From: Alteromonas aquimaris | GTDB taxonomy: Bacteria; Pseudomonadota; Gammaproteobacteria; Enterobacterales; Alteromonadaceae | Length of the DNA: 64,000 nt | Assembly: GCF_026183695.1 (NCBI RefSeq) | Contig: NZ_JAPFRD010000013.1 | Location: 1-64,000 of the forward strand | Reading direction: 5' to 3' | Shown: positions 15,828 through 25,259 of the stretch, piece after piece | Layout: the number at the start of each line of letters is the position of its first letter | Numbering within the stretch: position 1 is the first letter of the stretch | Notes under the pieces: generated by a model | Databases searched by the model: none | Told to the model about the DNA's origin: nothing | The model's input: only the letters and a program-made list of their open reading frames with translations | Translations under genes and position numbers: made by a program

Positions 15828-18509
15828 TCAAAATACCTCTTCAGGCTCCGACTCATCGGTTGATTCGAGTTCTGCAGGGTCGATAATTTCATCTTCACGA
15901 ATGTAGCTTTTCGGCTCAGTACCTTGCAGAAAGTATTCAAATAGTGTCGTATGGTCTGTACGTCTGGTCAACTTTCCAGTGGTACGATCAATTCGTACCC
16001 TGACGATATCTTCGGGAATTGGCATAGGAGAATACGGCACATCTTGCAGAGCCACTTGCATAAAACGAATCCATGCTGGGCCAGCCGCTTTTGCGCCATC
16101 TTCAGAGCCCACCAGCGCGTTCCCTATCCAGTTGTATTTTTCAGGATTACGGTTAATCAGGTTTTGATTACGCGTCGCCCGCCCTAACTTACGATTCATA
16201 TCATCAAAACCTAACCACGCAGTCGCCACCAAAGAGTGATGGAAACCACTAAACCACGTGTCACGAGAATCGTTAGTGGTACCAGTTTTGCCCGCAATGT
16301 CTTCTCGCTGCAGTATATTTCTAGCCCGCCAGCCAGTGCCTAACCAATAGGTTTTATTATTCCAGCTACCGTTCGCCCTGACCCCTGTTCGCATCATCTC
16401 ACTAACCAAAAATGCATTCTGGGCACTGATCACCCGCGGCGCGGAGGGTTTCGCTTCCTTTTTATCCGTTGCGACCAGCGATTGCTCCTGATTTAATTGC
16501 TCCGCCAGCAAGGCTTCAATGTCTTTTACCTCAGCTTCCCCAGTAGGCCCGCTACAAGGATCGCATGCCCACACAGGGTTTGCTTCCCAAAGGACCTTGC
16601 CATACTCGTCTTGAATATTGTCAATAAAGTAAGGTTTTACTAAAAACCCCCCATTAGCGATGACGCTCATCGCCCGGACCATCTCCAAGGGTGAATGCGA
16701 GCCTGAACCAAGCGATACGGTTTCGTCGCGCGGTATTTCTTGTTCGTTGAAGCCAAACCGCGCTATGTGCTTCACCGTGGCATCTAAGCCCACACCACGT
16801 AATAAGCGCACAGATACCACGTTTTTGGATTTACCCAACGCTTTTCGCATTCGAATCGGCCCATCATATTCGGCCGGGGAGTTTTCAGGGCGCCAGGCCA
16901 CACCTGTGTTCGCGTTCCATTGATTGATGGGAGCATCGTTTATGACGGACGCCAGCGTGTAACCATGCTCTAAGGCTGCTGAGTAAACGAAAGGCTTAAT
17001 GTTTGAACCGACCTGCCGTTTTGCTTGCGTAGCGCGGTTAAACTGACTTTGATAGAAACTGTAGCCTCCCACCACAGCTTGCACCGCGCCATTTTGCGGG
17101 TCAATGGCTACGAACGCTCCACTCACGTCAGGTATTTGAGCCAAGCGCCATTGCTCGTCCTGCATGCGAATATGGATTACGGCACCTTCGGTAACAATCT
17201 GTGCAGCACGTTCAGGCTCATTTCCTTGTCTGCTATCCGTAATATACGGACGTGCCCAATCCAACCCGGCCCATTCTATGACACGGGTTTGCTCATTTTC
17301 GTCAAGTACGGTAATCGATTGTTCCTTTACTTCTAACACGACCGCTGGAATCAAAGGAGAATAACTTTCAATCTGCTTTAGGGCAGCAATAATCGCTTCA
17401 TTATCCCACTCTGCACGTGTCTTGCTCGCAGCGGCTTGTTGTGTTTGCGCATCTGCGCGTTCAGCTTCGCTGTTTACCGATTCGTCTTCGACTACAGGCT
17501 GATTCCATAAATAGTCTATCGGCCCACGGTATCCATGCCGCTCGTCATAATCATGAATGTTTCTCACCACTGCGTCCTGTGCGGCCTCTTGCAAATGGGA
17601 TGGCGCCGTGGCATACACCTGATAGCCCCCTGTTTCCGCTTCTTCCTTGCCATAAATTTCAATCATTTCAGCATAAATCAAATCGGCCAGATAAGGAGCG
17701 TCCAATTCAATTTCGGCGCCATGTTTTCGAGCAGTAACGGGTTGACTAACGGCATCGTCAAATTGTGCCCTGGTGATCAGCTTTTCATCCAGCATGCGTA
17801 ACAGAACAATACGGCGTCTCTCAACAGAGCGCTGGGGGCGGCTTATTGGATTTAATACTGACGGGGCTTGCGGCAGACCCGCTAACGTCGCGATTTGAGC
17901 GAGGTTTAATTTTGCCAAGGGTTTACCGTAATAGACCTGCGCCGCCGCACCAAAGCCGAATGACCGATGGCCCAACTCCACTTTGTTCAGATAGAGCTCT
18001 AATATCTCCTGCTTACTTAATTCTTGTTCCATATGCAGTGCGATAAAAATTTCTTTGATCTTACGGATATACGTCTTTTCACGGGTTAAAAAGAAGCCTC
18101 GAGCCAATTGCATACTGAGGGTACTGGCGCCCTGTTGTTTTTCACCTGTAATCGCCAGGTTGAAAGCAGCCCGCATAATTCCAATAGGGTCGATACCATA
18201 GTGATCATAAAAACGACTGTCTTCGGTGGCGATAACGGCATCAATAAGTTCTTGCGGAACTTCCTCAAGTTTTACCGGTATCCGCCGTTTAACTCCATAT
18301 TGAGAAATAAGTTTTCCATCATGCGTGTATATTCGCATCGGCGTTTGCAGACGAACGTCCTTAAGGACAGTGACACTTGGCAGGTCTGGTTTGATATAAA
18401 AATAAATACCAACCAAAGCAATACTGCCTACAATTGTGGACACTATAATGAATAAAATTAGATATTTGATGTACTTCACGAAGATATGATACCAGGGCTG
18501 TTGCGCCAA
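15828..18509 (-). CDS. mrcA: penicillin-binding protein 1A
   Basis: 893 residues. A bifunctional class A PBP in the inner membrane that polymerises and crosslinks peptidoglycan. One TM helix spans about 15-37. The GT51 domain has the catalytic glutamate E96 in ATEDSRFYDHYGID, then QGASTLSMQLARGFFL and ILELYLNKVELGHRSFGFGA. An OB-like insert (about 300-460) is typical of gammaproteobacterial PBP1A. The transpeptidase motifs are GSNIK (about 500), SKN (about 565) and KTGTT (about 740). Divergence from pilM, with 109 bases between, is the standard gammaproteobacterial arrangement. Confidence 0.95.
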   Translation of the reverse strand: MAQQPWYHIFVKYIKYLILFIIVSTIVGSIALVGIYFYIKPDLPSVTVLKDVRLQTPMRIYTHDGKLISQYGVKRRIPVKLEEVPQELIDAVIATEDSRFYDHYGIDPIGIMRAAFNLAITGEKQQGASTLSMQLARGFFLTREKTYIRKIKEIFIALHMEQELSKQEILELYLNKVELGHRSFGFGAAAQVYYGKPLAKLNLAQIATLAGLPQAPSVLNPISRPQRSVERRRIVLLRMLDEKLITRAQFDDAVSQPVTARKHGAEIELDAPYLADLIYAEMIEIYGKEEAETGGYQVYATAPSHLQEAAQDAVVRNIHDYDERHGYRGPIDYLWNQPVVEDESVNSEAERADAQTQQAAASKTRAEWDNEAIIAALKQIESYSPLIPAVVLEVKEQSITVLDENEQTRVIEWAGLDWARPYITDSRQGNEPERAAQIVTEGAVIHIRMQDEQWRLAQIPDVSGAFVAIDPQNGAVQAVVGGYSFYQSQFNRATQAKRQVGSNIKPFVYSAALEHGYTLASVINDAPINQWNANTGVAWRPENSPAEYDGPIRMRKALGKSKNVVSVRLLRGVGLDATVKHIARFGFNEQEIPRDETVSLGSGSHSPLEMVRAMSVIANGGFLVKPYFIDNIQDEYGKVLWEANPVWACDPCSGPTGEAEVKDIEALLAEQLNQEQSLVATDKKEAKPSAPRVISAQNAFLVSEMMRTGVRANGSWNNKTYWLGTGWRARNILQREDIAGKTGTTNDSRDTWFSGFHHSLVATAWLGFDDMNRKLGRATRNQNLINRNPEKYNWIGNALVGSEDGAKAAGPAWIRFMQVALQDVPYSPMPIPEDIVRVRIDRTTGKLTRRTDHTTLFEYFLQGTEPKSYIREDEIIDPAELESTDESEPEEVF

Positions 18510-18618
18510 AATGACTTATATTTTATACGTACGTGTGTTTATTAGAACCCTACTACGCCAAAAATATGCGTAATATTCTAACATCGGAATTTTAACCTTT
18601 CAGGCCGGAACCCAGCAG

Positions 18619-19686
18619 ATGAAAAAGCTGTTCAAACGAAAACTGCCGTCTATTGTGGGCCTAGATATAGGCACACGTCAAATAAAAGCAGTGCTATTGG
18701 AGCAAACCGAAGCGGGTTACACCATCCAGGGCTTCGCCTGCGAGCCCATTAGCAAGATAGCTTTTGCTGAGCGCGAAATAAAGGACTATGAAGCGGTAAG
18801 CATGACGCTTAAAAAAGTCAAAAATGCATTAAAGGTGAAAGACAAGGCTGTAGCATTAGCAGTGGCCGGCACATCCGTCATCAATAAAATGGTTTATATG
18901 GACCCTGAGCAGAACGATTTCGAAATGGAGAGCCAGATTGAGATTGAAGCAGACAGCCTGATCCCTTATCCCTTAGAGGAAGTGTATTTGGACTTTGAAG
19001 AAATGGGTCCGAGCAAAACACATGAAGGTAAAGTCAATGTGCTGCTAACAGCCGCCCATAAAGATTTGGTAGACAGTCGCATTACGCTCGTCAGAGAGGT
19101 TCCCTTTGAACCTAAGGTAGTGGATATCGAAGGCTACGCATTAGGTAATGCAATCAAATACTTTTACGCCAAAGAAAATACAGACACGCGTGTATGTTGC
19201 ATTAATATTGGTGCATCACTACTACAGGTTTGTGTGTGGGAAAAAGGCGAAGTGATTTATAGTAAAGAGCACGCATTTGGCACCAATATGCTGATTCAGG
19301 ATCTGGCAGCTATTCAAATGATTGAACGCGAAGAAGCGGAAAAGCAGTTGCTGTCGAATACCCTCCCTGCCAATTGGGTTGATGATACGTTACCCATCTT
19401 CGCAGCCAATCTGCAACAGCATATAAACCGTGCGCTGCAAATGTACATGACCAGCTTTCATACCGATCGACCCGCTAACATCTTATTGTGTGGTGGCGGC
19501 GCTACCATCTCCCCGCTGGTGGACAGCCTGGAACAGGATTTAGGTATCAACGTCGACATTTTCAATCCGTTTTCGGGTATGAAAATTAATCCCAAACTTG
19601 ATAAAGAAAAACTGGCAGCAGTGGCACCACAACTTGCAATCGCCGCCGGTTTAGCCAGCAGGAGCTTCTCTCCATGGCACATATAA
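18619..19686 (+). CDS. pilM: type IV pilus assembly protein PilM
   Basis: 355 residues. An actin-like cytoplasmic ATPase that binds the N-terminus of PilN and recruits the alignment subcomplex. The nucleotide-binding phosphate loop is seen in SIVGLDIGTRQIKAVLLE, with INIGASLLQVCVWEKGE and ILLCGGGATISPLVDSL as the other actin-fold signatures. It is the first gene of the pilMNOPQ operon and overlaps pilN by 13 bases. A good promoter could not be pinned in the 109-base gap to mrcA. Confidence 0.95.
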   Translation: MKKLFKRKLPSIVGLDIGTRQIKAVLLEQTEAGYTIQGFACEPISKIAFAEREIKDYEAVSMTLKKVKNALKVKDKAVALAVAGTSVINKMVYMDPEQNDFEMESQIEIEADSLIPYPLEEVYLDFEEMGPSKTHEGKVNVLLTAAHKDLVDSRITLVREVPFEPKVVDIEGYALGNAIKYFYAKENTDTRVCCINIGASLLQVCVWEKGEVIYSKEHAFGTNMLIQDLAAIQMIEREEAEKQLLSNTLPANWVDDTLPIFAANLQQHINRALQMYMTSFHTDRPANILLCGGGATISPLVDSLEQDLGINVDIFNPFSGMKINPKLDKEKLAAVAPQLAIAAGLASRSFSPWHI

Positions 19687-20264
19687 ACTTGCTGCCCTGG
19701 CGTGAAAAACAACGTCAGGAGCAAAAGAAACAGTATGTAATGGGTCTGATTGCCGTAGCGGCGTTAGTAGGGTTGGTATTTTGGTTCGTCGGTCAAGCTA
19801 TCGACCAACAAATAGCCAATCAAAATGCCCGTAATACCTATCTACAGAATGAAATTAGTGCGTTAGATTCTCAAATCGCAGAGATTCAGAACATTAAGAA
19901 GAGTAAGAGTGCTATCGAGCAGCGCATGGCGTTAATTGAGCAACTACAGACCAGTAGAAATGTTGCGCCGTTACTTTTTGACGAACTGGCAAAAATTGTC
20001 CCGCCAGGGGTCTCGTTTAAGTCGATGCGAAGAATTAATAATACGATTGAAATCGAAGGCATTAGCGACTCTAATAACCGACTATCAGAATTCATGCGCC
20101 AGTTAGAACGTTCTGACGTGTTCACCGGGGGAGATCTTTCATCCATTGTAGCCGATGACCGCACCTCCGGGGCAGTAAGCGATTTCACTCTCAAGTTTAC
20201 AATTAGCCCTGCCATTGCACCTCAACCAAGTGAAGTGGACAACGCACAAGGAGGCAAAAAATGA
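19674..20264 (+). CDS. pilN: type IV pilus assembly protein PilN
   Basis: 196 residues. It opens with INLLPWREKQRQEQKK, the conserved cytoplasmic peptide that PilM grips. A single TM helix (about 24-43) is followed by a coiled coil (about 50-90) and a periplasmic ferredoxin-like domain (about 95-175) that dimerises with PilO. Its start lies within the end of pilM, and its stop overlaps the pilO start by 4 bases, so the genes are translationally coupled. Confidence 0.95.
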   Translation: MAHINLLPWREKQRQEQKKQYVMGLIAVAALVGLVFWFVGQAIDQQIANQNARNTYLQNEISALDSQIAEIQNIKKSKSAIEQRMALIEQLQTSRNVAPLLFDELAKIVPPGVSFKSMRRINNTIEIEGISDSNNRLSEFMRQLERSDVFTGGDLSSIVADDRTSGAVSDFTLKFTISPAIAPQPSEVDNAQGGKK

Positions 20265-20869
20265 AGTTTGATTTTGCCCAGCTAAAAACACTCAACGAAC
20301 TGGACTTTGAGCAAATAGCAATTTGGCCAAAAGAAGTCAAAATTGTCGTCAGTGTGTTCGTCGGGATTATTGTTGCCGCATTAAGTTACTACTTTTTGAT
20401 CGCCCCAAAACTACCTGTGCTGGACAGTGTGCAAGCTAAAGAGCAGGAATTAAAATTACAGTTTGAGGCGAAGTATCGGATAGCTGTAAACCTGGATGCG
20501 TATAAAGAACAACTTACCCGCATAGAAGAAGACTTTTCTTCAATGCTACGATCGTTACCCACCAGTAATGAAACTCCGGGATTGTTGGATGACATCACAT
20601 TTGCTGGCACAACATCAGGACTGAATTTTAGAATCTTAAACTGGCAACAGGAAGTGCCTAAAGAATTTTATACTGAGCTGCCAATTGAAATGGAAGTGAT
20701 GGGTGGTTATCACAATTTTGGCGAGTTTGTCGCCAAAGTCGCTGACCTGCCACGTATCGTGACGATCCATGATTTTACGCTCTCGCAGGAGCAAAGTGGG
20801 TTACGACTTCAGTTGCAGGCAAAAACCTATCGTACTGCTGTAGCACAACGTGAAGGGGAGAAAAAATAA
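20261..20869 (+). CDS. pilO: type IV pilus assembly protein PilO
   Basis: 202 residues. A short cytoplasmic lead, one TM helix (about 28-48), a coiled coil and a periplasmic ferredoxin-like domain. FYTELPIEMEVMGGYHNFGEFV followed by VADLPRIVTIHDFTL is the conserved core of PilO. PilO pairs with PilN and links the inner-membrane platform to PilP. It overlaps pilN by 4 bases and shares one base with the pilP start codon. Confidence 0.95.
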   Translation: MKFDFAQLKTLNELDFEQIAIWPKEVKIVVSVFVGIIVAALSYYFLIAPKLPVLDSVQAKEQELKLQFEAKYRIAVNLDAYKEQLTRIEEDFSSMLRSLPTSNETPGLLDDITFAGTTSGLNFRILNWQQEVPKEFYTELPIEMEVMGGYHNFGEFVAKVADLPRIVTIHDFTLSQEQSGLRLQLQAKTYRTAVAQREGEKK

Positions 20870-21411
20870 TGAAACATTGTTCTACCCTGGCGCTTGCGAG
20901 TATAGTAGTCCTTTCAGCGTGCTCACCCACACTAAATGACCTAACCGCCTATACTGCACAAGTGAAGTCTACTACTCAGGTTAATATCGATCCTTATCCT
21001 GAGTTTACCAAACCACCTTCAGCGCAATATACAGCACAGAACTTTCGCAGCCCGTTTACGCGACCTAAGGAAGCGTCAACACCAGTAAAAGTAGCTAAAC
21101 AGGCGAATTGTTTACAACCAGATTTCAATCGAAAAAAGGCGCGTTTAGAAGAATACGGCTTAGATGCATTGTCCCTTGCTGGCAGTTTCACCTCGCAAGG
21201 TAAGCGTTGGGCACTATTTAAATCTAACGATGGAAGCTTGCATAAAGCGCAATTAGGCAGCAGGATTGGTTTGTTCTACGGAAAGATTAAAGAAATCAAT
21301 GACAAATCAGTTAAAATCGAACAATTGTTACCTGACGGTGCAGGATGCTGGCAACGCAAAGAAGTTACGCTGTCCACGGCCTCGGCAGCAGGAGAAAATG
21401 AGAATGTCTGA
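20869..21411 (+). CDS. pilP: type IV pilus lipoprotein PilP
   Basis: 180 residues. A lipoprotein signal peptide ends in LSAC with the acylated Cys at residue 18. The disordered linker (about 20-85) ends in RSPFTRPKE, and the C-terminal beta-sandwich contains LSLAGSFTSQGKRWALFK and the glycine-bearing AQLGSRIGLFYGKIKEI. PilP bridges PilN/PilO to the secretin PilQ in the periplasm. The pilQ start lies inside its last codons. Confidence 0.95.
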   Translation: MKHCSTLALASIVVLSACSPTLNDLTAYTAQVKSTTQVNIDPYPEFTKPPSAQYTAQNFRSPFTRPKEASTPVKVAKQANCLQPDFNRKKARLEEYGLDALSLAGSFTSQGKRWALFKSNDGSLHKAQLGSRIGLFYGKIKEINDKSVKIEQLLPDGAGCWQRKEVTLSTASAAGENENV

Positions 21412-23182
21412 GCGATACATTTTTAATAAACGGCTAAACCGTAGCAACACTGCTTGGTATTGGCTTGCGAGTATGGTCGTATTTTTTGTCATACTGAATT
21501 TTTTGGTGCAATCGAAGGCCAGCGCACAGGAAGATCAGACTCCCCTGCTCGACCCGTACGAAGCTGAACAGAGCGCATTTTCTTCTACCTTAAAGGATGT
21601 TCAATTCGTTCGTCAGGCAGGCAACCTTGCAGTGACAACGTTAACCTTCAACAATAAAAAGTTCGTGCCTCAATTAATTGAATCGAAGGGCGAGTTAACT
21701 GTCACGCTTCCTGGAACTGAATTGGCTGAAGATCAACTGGTTGAACTAAATGTAGAGCAGTTTGGCACTCAGGTTTCAACGGTTGAAACCTATCAGGAAA
21801 AAGAAGGCGCGCGTGTTGTTATTCGCTATGAAGGTCTGGTTTTTGCGCAACACCAACAAGAAGGTAAAGCACTTCGTATTGAAATCAAGCCGATGAGCAA
21901 GGAAGAGCAGGCCAAGCTAGACCAGGATAACCAATATACGGGTGACCCTATTTCGTTGGATTTTCAAGATGTTCCTGTTCGTGAAGTGTTACAGATTATT
22001 GCTCAGGTGAATGGTTTCAACTTAGTGACCACCGATACGGTTTCAGGCAATGTGACTATTCGCCTGGCTGGTGTCCCTTGGGACCAGGCGCTAGATATGA
22101 TTCTCAAGATTAAGGGGTTAGACAAACGCCTTGAAGGAAACATTTTACTCATTGCGCCCTCAGAGGAGCTCACAGCAAGAGAAACCCAACAACTGCAATC
22201 TAAAAAGCAGGTGGCCGATTTAGCTCCACTCAAATCGACCAGTATTGTAGTCAACTATGCGAAAGCCGAGGCGCTGGCCGCGATTTTAAAAAGCCAGGAC
22301 GGGGGCATTTTATCACCGCGTGGCTCAGCCACGGTAGATGAACGTACCAACACCATTTTAATTCGCGACACCCAGGAATCCATTGATGAAGCGCGCATAA
22401 TGATAGACACGCTGGATATTCCTGTAAAACAGGTCTTAATTGAAAGCCGGATGGTTACCGTACGTGATAACGTGGGCGAAGAGTTGGGCGTGCGCTGGGG
22501 CTTTTCAGACAGACAGGATGATGACGGGATTTCAGGGTCACTGGAAGGAGCAGATACAATTGCAGGCGGTGTGGTTCCACAAATTGCGGATCGCTTAAAC
22601 GTAAATTTGCCTGTGATTAACCCTGCTGGCCGCATAGGTTTTCAGGTAGCCAGTTTGCTTGATGGGACAATTCTGGATTTAGAGCTTTCTGCGCTGGAAT
22701 CAGAAAATAAGGGTGAGATTATTGCAAGTCCTCGCATTACCGTAGCAAATCAACAAGAAGCCTATATTGAGCAGGGAACCGAGATCCCCTACGTACAGGC
22801 AACGTCAAGCGGTGCGACTTCCGTAGAGTTTAAAAAAGCGGTATTAAGTTTAAAGGTGACTCCGCATATCACGCCTGATAACCGTATCATTCTGGATCTG
22901 GTGGTCACGCAGGATACCCGCGGTGAAACAGTGTCTACTTCAACGGGTCCCGCGGTAGCGATCGATACTCAGGAAATAAAGACGCAAGTACTAATCGAAA
23001 ATGGTGAAACCGTCGTGCTGGGTGGAATTTTCCAACAAATTAATACCGACGACGTTTCTAAAGTGCCACTCTTTGGCGACTTACCGGTGGTGGGTTCACT
23101 GTTTAGGAACAAGTCCACATTATATCAAAAGCGCGAACTATTGATTTTTGTGACGCCAAAAATTGTTACTGAAAAACTGTAG
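21404..23182 (+). CDS. pilQ: type IV pilus secretin PilQ
   Basis: 592 residues from the ATG at 21404, which has GGAGA 8 bases upstream and overlaps pilP by 8 bases; the frame is open further up to 21266, but that lies inside pilP. A hydrophobic export segment (WYWLASMVVFFVILNFLVQS) is followed by one AMIN domain (about 60-150), an STN/secretin N0 domain (SLDFQDVPVREVLQIIAQVNGFN), an N1 domain, and the outer-membrane secretin barrel with IIASPRITVANQQEAYIEQG. The conserved VPLFGDLPVVGSLFRNK stretch is near the end. PilQ forms the outer-membrane gate for the pilus. Only one AMIN domain is apparent; some relatives have two. Confidence 0.95.
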   Translation: MSERYIFNKRLNRSNTAWYWLASMVVFFVILNFLVQSKASAQEDQTPLLDPYEAEQSAFSSTLKDVQFVRQAGNLAVTTLTFNNKKFVPQLIESKGELTVTLPGTELAEDQLVELNVEQFGTQVSTVETYQEKEGARVVIRYEGLVFAQHQQEGKALRIEIKPMSKEEQAKLDQDNQYTGDPISLDFQDVPVREVLQIIAQVNGFNLVTTDTVSGNVTIRLAGVPWDQALDMILKIKGLDKRLEGNILLIAPSEELTARETQQLQSKKQVADLAPLKSTSIVVNYAKAEALAAILKSQDGGILSPRGSATVDERTNTILIRDTQESIDEARIMIDTLDIPVKQVLIESRMVTVRDNVGEELGVRWGFSDRQDDDGISGSLEGADTIAGGVVPQIADRLNVNLPVINPAGRIGFQVASLLDGTILDLELSALESENKGEIIASPRITVANQQEAYIEQGTEIPYVQATSSGATSVEFKKAVLSLKVTPHITPDNRIILDLVVTQDTRGETVSTSTGPAVAIDTQEIKTQVLIENGETVVLGGIFQQINTDDVSKVPLFGDLPVVGSLFRNKSTLYQKRELLIFVTPKIVTEKL

Positions 23183-23462
23183 CGACCAGTGTGGAGGGTG
23201 AAATTCGCCCCCACACTCCTTCCTATCTCCCTACAAATCGATAAATCCTGCTGTTTTTTAGGTTATTTTTGCAATGTGGCTAACAAAACTTGCATCAGCA
23301 CTTGCATCAGTTGATGAGAAACTGAGATAATCACGCCCTCGAAATTTAAGCGAGGTTTAAGGAGTGTGCTTATTGGGCAATGAATAGGCACAAGTTTATG
23401 GGTGGTCGAGAAAGGCACATGGCACTACCCTCAACATCAAAAAAGTTGTGAAACAAGCAAAT

Positions 23463-23978
23463 ATGGCTGAAAAACGTAATATCTTTTTGGTTGGCCCAAT
23501 GGGTGCTGGCAAAAGCACTATCGGTAGACATCTGGCCGACGAACTTCATCTTGAGTTTTTTGATTCTGATCAGGAAATCGAGCGCCGTACAGGTGCCGAC
23601 ATCGCCTGGATATTCGATCTTGAAGGCGAAGACGGTTTCCGCAAGCGTGAAGAAAACATCATTAATGATTTGACTGACAAGCAAGGTATCGTGTTAGCAA
23701 CAGGCGGTGGCTCGGTGGTGAGCAAAGCTGTTCGCAACCGTTTGTCAGCACGCGGCATTGTGGTATATCTGCAAACCACAATCGATAAGCAGGTGGCACG
23801 AACGCAGCGAGATAAGCGTCGTCCGCTTTTACAAAATGGTAATGCAGAGCAAGTTCTAAGAGACTTAGCCGGTGAACGCAATCCACTCTATGAAGAAGTG
23901 GCAGATTACATCGTAGAAACTGACGATCAATCAGCACGCGCTGTCGCCAATCAGATTATTAGCCAGATCGGCTTATAA
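23463..23978 (+). CDS. aroK: shikimate kinase I
   Basis: 171 residues from [14 protein letters not shown]; an upstream GTG at 23448 is in frame but not conserved. The Walker A loop [12 protein letters not shown] binds [16 protein letters not shown] holds the shikimate-binding Asp, and LATGGGSV the Walker B-type glycine stretch. The lid arginine is in RDKRRPLL. It phosphorylates shikimate at O3. It lies 15 bases before aroB as in most gammaproteobacteria. A 12-base tandem direct repeat (23288-23311) and an imperfect hairpin after the pilQ stop separate it from pilQ, so it probably has its own promoter. Confidence 0.96.
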   Translation: MAEKRNIFLVGPMGAGKSTIGRHLADELHLEFFDSDQEIERRTGADIAWIFDLEGEDGFRKREENIINDLTDKQGIVLATGGGSVVSKAVRNRLSARGIVVYLQTTIDKQVARTQRDKRRPLLQNGNAEQVLRDLAGERNPLYEEVADYIVETDDQSARAVANQIISQIGL

Positions 23979-23993
23979 AGGATTCCTCTTACT

Positions 23994-25061
23994 ATGTCAT
24001 CAATTACTGTTGAGCTTGATGAACGTAGCTATCCAATCATAATTGAAGCCGGGCTGTTAACGCAGCCCGGTTTTTTATTGCCATACTTATCGGGGCCTCT
24101 GGCGGTTGTGGTTACCAATACCACCGTTTCTCCGTTATATCTTCAAAATATTATTTCTGCGTGTAGTGAGAAGCACGTAGAGGTCATTGAGTTACCCGAT
24201 GGTGAGCAATACAAAACACTGGCGCAGTTTGAAATCGTCATGACACGGCTGCTTGAGCTAAATGCTGCGCGAGACACCACGTTGATTGCGCTAGGCGGAG
24301 GCGTAATTGGCGATTTATGTGGTTTTGTAGCGGCGACTTATCAGCGTGGAGTGCCCTTTATCCAAGTCCCCACTACACTTCTAGCGCAGGTTGATTCGTC
24401 AGTAGGGGGTAAAACAGCGGTTAATCATCCTTTGGGCAAAAATATGATTGGCGCTTTTTATCAGCCCAAATTTGTGGCGATAGATGTGAATGTGCTCACT
24501 ACTTTACCCAAGCGCGAATTTGCCGCAGGCATGGCTGAAGTAATCAAATACGGTATTATCTACGATAAAGCGTTTTTTGAATGGCTCGAAGCCAATCAAC
24601 AAGCGTTGCTACATCAGGATGAGAAGGCGTTGATTAAAGCAGTGACGCATTGCTGTCAAATTAAAGCAGAGGTCGTGGCACAGGATGAAAAAGAAGGCGG
24701 CCTGCGTGCAATACTTAATTTAGGTCACACGTTTGGACATGCAATTGAAGCTGAGCAGGGTTATGGTCATTGGTTGCATGGAGAAGCGGTTGCTGCTGGT
24801 ATCGTAATTGCAAGCCGAGTAGCGTTGTCAATGAATTGGCTTACTGAGTCGGGTTACCGTCGAATTGAAAATTTGCTCAGTGCATTTGAACTGCCAATCT
24901 GGGGTCCATCCGATATGGACTACGATGCGTATTTGAAGCATATGGCCAAAGACAAAAAAGTGGAAGCAGGTAAAATTCGGTTTGTTATCCCAAAGGAGAT
25001 TGGTCAAGCGGTAGTGACGAAAGATATTGCACCGTCGTTGCTTCGCCAAATTCTTGGTTAA
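23994..25061 (+). CDS. aroB: 3-dehydroquinate synthase
   Basis: 355 residues. It converts DAHP to 3-dehydroquinate with NAD and a divalent metal. Motifs include [31 protein letters not shown] with the NAD-binding glycines, [21 protein letters not shown], and [12 protein letters not shown]. The metal ligands are Glu in AAGMAEVIK and His in [11 protein letters not shown] and HGEAVAAG. It follows aroK and is likely cotranscribed with it, and perhaps with damX 198 bases further on. Confidence 0.96.
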   Translation: MSSITVELDERSYPIIIEAGLLTQPGFLLPYLSGPLAVVVTNTTVSPLYLQNIISACSEKHVEVIELPDGEQYKTLAQFEIVMTRLLELNAARDTTLIALGGGVIGDLCGFVAATYQRGVPFIQVPTTLLAQVDSSVGGKTAVNHPLGKNMIGAFYQPKFVAIDVNVLTTLPKREFAAGMAEVIKYGIIYDKAFFEWLEANQQALLHQDEKALIKAVTHCCQIKAEVVAQDEKEGGLRAILNLGHTFGHAIEAEQGYGHWLHGEAVAAGIVIASRVALSMNWLTESGYRRIENLLSAFELPIWGPSDMDYDAYLKHMAKDKKVEAGKIRFVIPKEIGQAVVTKDIAPSLLRQILG

Positions 25062-25259
25062 ACTACCTTTTAATTACGCTACCTACCACCAATACCGCAC
25101 TGTGATGAACAATGCTCTTGCCATGTTGAATGGGTTGGAAAGGCCACCCGCCTTGATATATGCAAATTAGATGCAGTGCTGCATCTTTGATGCGGTTCAC
25201 ACATTAATGCGGATTAGTATAAACTATTTTACAGCAGCAGGCGTCTTAGGGTTTCTTTA

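Noticed and set aside
23288-23311. Two tandem copies of ACTTGCATCAG before aroK as an iteron or regulator site
   Set aside because: Only two copies, no palindromy and no nearby replication genes; may be chance.
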